6,089 nucleotides of DNA from Ignavibacteria bacterium UBA6906 (GTDB lineage: Bacteria > Bacteroidota > Ignavibacteria > UBA10030 > UBA6906), in NCBI GenBank assembly GCA_002451155.1, contig DKBG01000028.1:1-6089 (forward strand). The letters are read 5' to 3'. Every line of letters begins with the position of its first letter. The stretch's first letter is position 1. Below the pieces are notes generated by a model. That model did not search any database. It had not been told where the DNA came from and saw only the letters and a list, made by a program, of their open reading frames with translations. Shown here piece by piece: positions 4,166 to 6,089 of the stretch. The position numbers and the translations under genes were made by a program.

Positions 4166-5293
4166 ATGCCTAATTCCTCGAGGGATCTCTCGCGATGGTC
4201 TTTCCCGACAATCACTCCTCGATATATCGGAACTCTGGGCGTCGCGCTTCCCCTCTCCCTTCTGCTGATCTGCTCGTTTGTTGCAGCCCTTCCCCGTTAT
4301 CGACCGCGGCCTGCCACCCTCTCCGAAACAGGACTCTATTCGGATATCTCGAAAAAGACAATTGTCCCATCGAATCTGATGTATTCACCACAGTACCCGT
4401 TGTGGTCGGATGGAGCGAAGAAGAAGCGTTGGATCTACATTCCCCCCGGGCACACCATCGACGCGAAAGATCCAGATGACTGGGTGTTTCCAGTCGGTAC
4501 GAAACTCTGGAAAGAGTTTTCATTCGGGAAGAGAGTTGAAACGCGATTCCTGGAAAAAGTCGATGAGAGAACTTGGGCTTATGCTACATACGCTTGGAAA
4601 GAGGATGGATCCGACGCGGTGCTGGTTCCGCAGGAGGGGTTCCCGAACCATGTGGAAATCGCTCCGGGCGTGCGACACGACATCCCCGGCATCGACGGGT
4701 GCAGAGCATGCCATGATGGGCAAGGGCGGGATGTTGTGCTGGGGTTCAATGCGCTGCAGCTCTCGCCGGACAGGGATCCGAATGCGCCACATGCGGAACC
4801 GTTCATACACGGCATGATCAACGTGAAAGATCTTGCTGAGAAGAATCTGCTCGCCTTTTTCCCGGCGCGGCTCTTGAGCCGTCCACCTGTTATTGAAGCA
4901 GACTCGCCTCTGGAACGCGCTGCCCTCGGCTACCTCAGCGGTAACTGTGGAGGGTGTCACAATACGACCGATCCCCTCTCTTCCGTCGGCATGTTCCTGA
5001 AACGCTCGGTCAATCGTTCCCCCGGGGCCATGGCAAAGGAACTTGAGTCCGTGATTGGCCACAGGAGCAAATACCAGATACCGGGACTAGGCGCCGGCGA
5101 CAGTTACCGGATTTATCCCGGCCATCCCGAGCAGAGTTCGGTCGTGTTCCGCGTGAGCAGTCGGAATCCCTACCGTCAGATGCCGCCACTTGGAACGAAG
5201 ATCGTGGATACTCTGGCGGTCGATCTGATCACCAGATGGATTGAGGAAGACCAGAACACAAGGAAAGAAACCGCACACTTCATACACTACTAA
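4166..5293 (+). CDS. Membrane-anchored di-haem cytochrome c-like protein (SO_2930/HNE_0200 family)
   Basis: A 375-residue protein. A short Ser/Arg-rich cytoplasmic tail is followed by one transmembrane or signal-anchor helix at about 20-42 (YIGTLGVALPLSLLLICSFV), placing the rest in the periplasm. Then comes the region typical of the SO_2930/HNE_0200 type: LSETGLYSD, YSPQYPLWSDGAKKKRW, FPVGTKLWKEF and FGKRVETRFLEK. Two c-type haem sites are visible: CRACH (179-183) and CGGCH (261-265). Met339 in RQMPPLGT is a plausible axial ligand of the second haem. It should carry electrons in the periplasm; the donor is unknown. The start at 4166 has GGAGG 5 nt upstream; an in-frame ATG at 4151 with AGGA is the alternative and would add five residues. 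The mono-haem cytochrome gene follows after 14 nt, so the two form an operon. Confidence 0.88.
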   Translation: MPNSSRDLSRWSFPTITPRYIGTLGVALPLSLLLICSFVAALPRYRPRPATLSETGLYSDISKKTIVPSNLMYSPQYPLWSDGAKKKRWIYIPPGHTIDAKDPDDWVFPVGTKLWKEFSFGKRVETRFLEKVDERTWAYATYAWKEDGSDAVLVPQEGFPNHVEIAPGVRHDIPGIDGCRACHDGQGRDVVLGFNALQLSPDRDPNAPHAEPFIHGMINVKDLAEKNLLAFFPARLLSRPPVIEADSPLERAALGYLSGNCGGCHNTTDPLSSVGMFLKRSVNRSPGAMAKELESVIGHRSKYQIPGLGAGDSYRIYPGHPEQSSVVFRVSSRNPYRQMPPLGTKIVDTLAVDLITRWIEEDQNTRKETAHFIHY

Positions 5294-5307
5294 TCGAGGA
5301 GGAAAAG

Positions 5308-5889
5308 ATGCAACACGTCGGGCGTTTTGCAGCTACTCTCGCAGTCAGCTGCGTTATTCTGTCACTGGGCCTTTCGTTGGCTGACGGCAAGGACAAGTCG
5401 AACACAAAATTGGTCAAACGTGGCGAGTATCTGGTCAAATCTGTTGGGTGCGGCGATTGCCATACGCCCTGGAAAATGGGCCCAAAGGGACCAGAACAGG
5501 ATATGTCGAGATTGCTCTCGGGCCATCCACAGGACATGGTGATGCCTGCCCCGCCGATCTCCTCTCCCGGTCCATGGATGGGCTCCTTCGCCTCGACCTT
5601 TACCGCCTGGTCTGGTCCGTGGGGGGTGAGCTTCACCCGTAATCTTACGCCCGACAAGGAAACTGGACTCGGCGACTGGACAGAGCAGAACTTCATCGCC
5701 ACGATTCGGACCGGGAAACGAATGGGGAAGGGACGTGACCTTCTTCCACCGATGCCGTGGCCGGCGTTCAAGAACATGGAGGACGAAGACCTTAAGGCGA
5801 TCTTTGCGTATCTTCGGAGTATCCCCGCAATAAAGAACAGTGTCCCGGAGCCGATACCGCCCGCAGGTCAGCCCGGGAACGAGAAGTAA
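5308..5889 (+). CDS. Secreted mono-haem cytochrome c
   Basis: A 193-residue protein. Residues 1-25 are a Sec signal peptide (hydrophobic core AATLAVSCVILSLGLSL, cleavage near ADG). The mature part is one class I-like cytochrome c domain: LVKRGEYLVKSVGCGDCHTPW holds the haem site CGDCH (48-52), WTEQNFIATIRTGKR (about 129-143) follows, LLPPMPWPAF supplies Met149 as probable sixth ligand, and MEDEDLKAIFAYLRSIP is the closing helix. The 'RGEYLV-x-x-x-x-C-x-x-C-H-T-P' entry and 'SF-x-x-N-L-T-P-D-x-x-T-G-L-G-x-W' resemble cytochrome subunits of membrane-bound alcohol/gluconate dehydrogenases, but no dehydrogenase is present here. The ATG is set by AGGAGG (5297-5302), 5 nt away. It probably exchanges electrons with the di-haem protein encoded just upstream. 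Confidence 0.9.
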   Translation: MQHVGRFAATLAVSCVILSLGLSLADGKDKSNTKLVKRGEYLVKSVGCGDCHTPWKMGPKGPEQDMSRLLSGHPQDMVMPAPPISSPGPWMGSFASTFTAWSGPWGVSFTRNLTPDKETGLGDWTEQNFIATIRTGKRMGKGRDLLPPMPWPAFKNMEDEDLKAIFAYLRSIPAIKNSVPEPIPPAGQPGNEK

Positions 5890-5946
5890 TCCAGAGAATG
5901 AAATGGCAACCATAGACCGATTCGAGCCTCCCATTTGACAGCGCGC

Positions 5947-5971
5947 AAACGCCCCGAGAGCCGGGGCGTTT
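5947..5971 (+). terminator. Intrinsic terminator of the cytochrome operon
   Basis: AAACGCCCC (5947-5955) and GGGGCGTTT (5963-5971) form a perfect 9-bp stem with a 7-nt loop, followed by CCTTTTTC. It lies 57 nt after the stop codon of the mono-haem cytochrome gene and ends that transcript. Confidence 0.85.
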
Positions 5972-5993
5972 CCTTTTTCATGACGACGTCTGA

Positions 5994-6068
5994 GGCCTGG
6001 TACGCAACATATCGGAGGTGGATCACTGCGGGTTCCTCACCAATCAATGGGGTCGAGTACCAGAGGCC
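5994..6068. repeat. Imperfect inverted repeat at the window end
   Basis: GGCCTGGTAC (5994-6003) and GTACCAGAGGCC (6057-6068) are inverted copies with a 2-nt bulge, enclosing 53 nt. A weak inner stem (GGTG with CACC) is possible. No gene is recognised in these last bases; an open frame on the minus strand (5868-6086) has no supporting motif. The element could be a structured RNA, a small terminal-inverted-repeat element, or chance. Confidence 0.35.
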
Positions 6069-6089
6069 GGAACTACAACACAGCACCCC

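Noticed and set aside
4520..5062. 180-codon open frame on the minus strand
   Set aside because: Shadow of the di-haem cytochrome gene, whose two CxxCH motifs and family pattern leave no doubt about the true frame.
5362..5934. 190-codon open frame on the minus strand
   Set aside because: Shadow of the mono-haem cytochrome gene; it has no recognisable domain.

Overview
The window looks like a piece of a bacterial chromosome with mid-to-high GC content. Strong Shine-Dalgarno sites (GGAGG or AGGAGG about 5 nt before ATG) precede several genes. Lipoprotein signal peptides and c-type cytochromes point to a Gram-negative with a periplasm. The tRNA genes do not encode CCA. A Bacteroidota/Ignavibacteria-like or similar environmental lineage fits the style of the lipoproteins and the GIY-YIG/tRNA arrangement, but this is a weak guess: there is no rRNA or universal marker gene here.

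Left end (1-498). The first 80 bases hold a 33-nt copy of the 5' part of tRNA-Arg, interrupted in its D-loop by a 47-bp palindrome with exact ends. A small GIY-YIG nuclease ORF follows. Its last 14 codons and stop codon lie inside a complete tRNA-Arg(UCU) gene, and tRNA-Glu(UUC) follows 20 nt later. The layout (partial tRNA, nuclease ORF, intact tRNA) resembles a tRNA-targeting mobile cassette and is the most interesting part of the window.

Lipoprotein cluster (523-2079, minus strand). Three predicted lipoproteins are read in the same direction. The first two in transcription order have closely related signal peptides but unrelated mature parts: one a prealbumin/carboxypeptidase-regulatory-like beta domain, the other a stand-alone subtilase-propeptide-like domain. 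After a structured gap with a long inverted repeat and a G-quadruplex motif comes a larger lipoprotein with a predicted small beta-barrel and two glycine-zipper hydrophobic stretches.

Middle (2100-4150). A 49-codon membrane protein, probably truncated, ends just before a good intrinsic terminator. A DUF1801 (YdhG-like) gene stands alone between two stretches (about 730 and 610 bp) with no convincing gene, only hairpins and short repeats.

Right end (4166-5971). A two-gene cytochrome operon encodes a membrane-anchored di-haem protein of the SO_2930/HNE_0200 type and, 14 nt downstream, a secreted mono-haem cytochrome c. It closes with a strong terminator. The two products probably pass electrons to one another in the periplasm; the substrate cannot be read from the sequence. 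The last 120 bases hold an imperfect inverted repeat but no gene.
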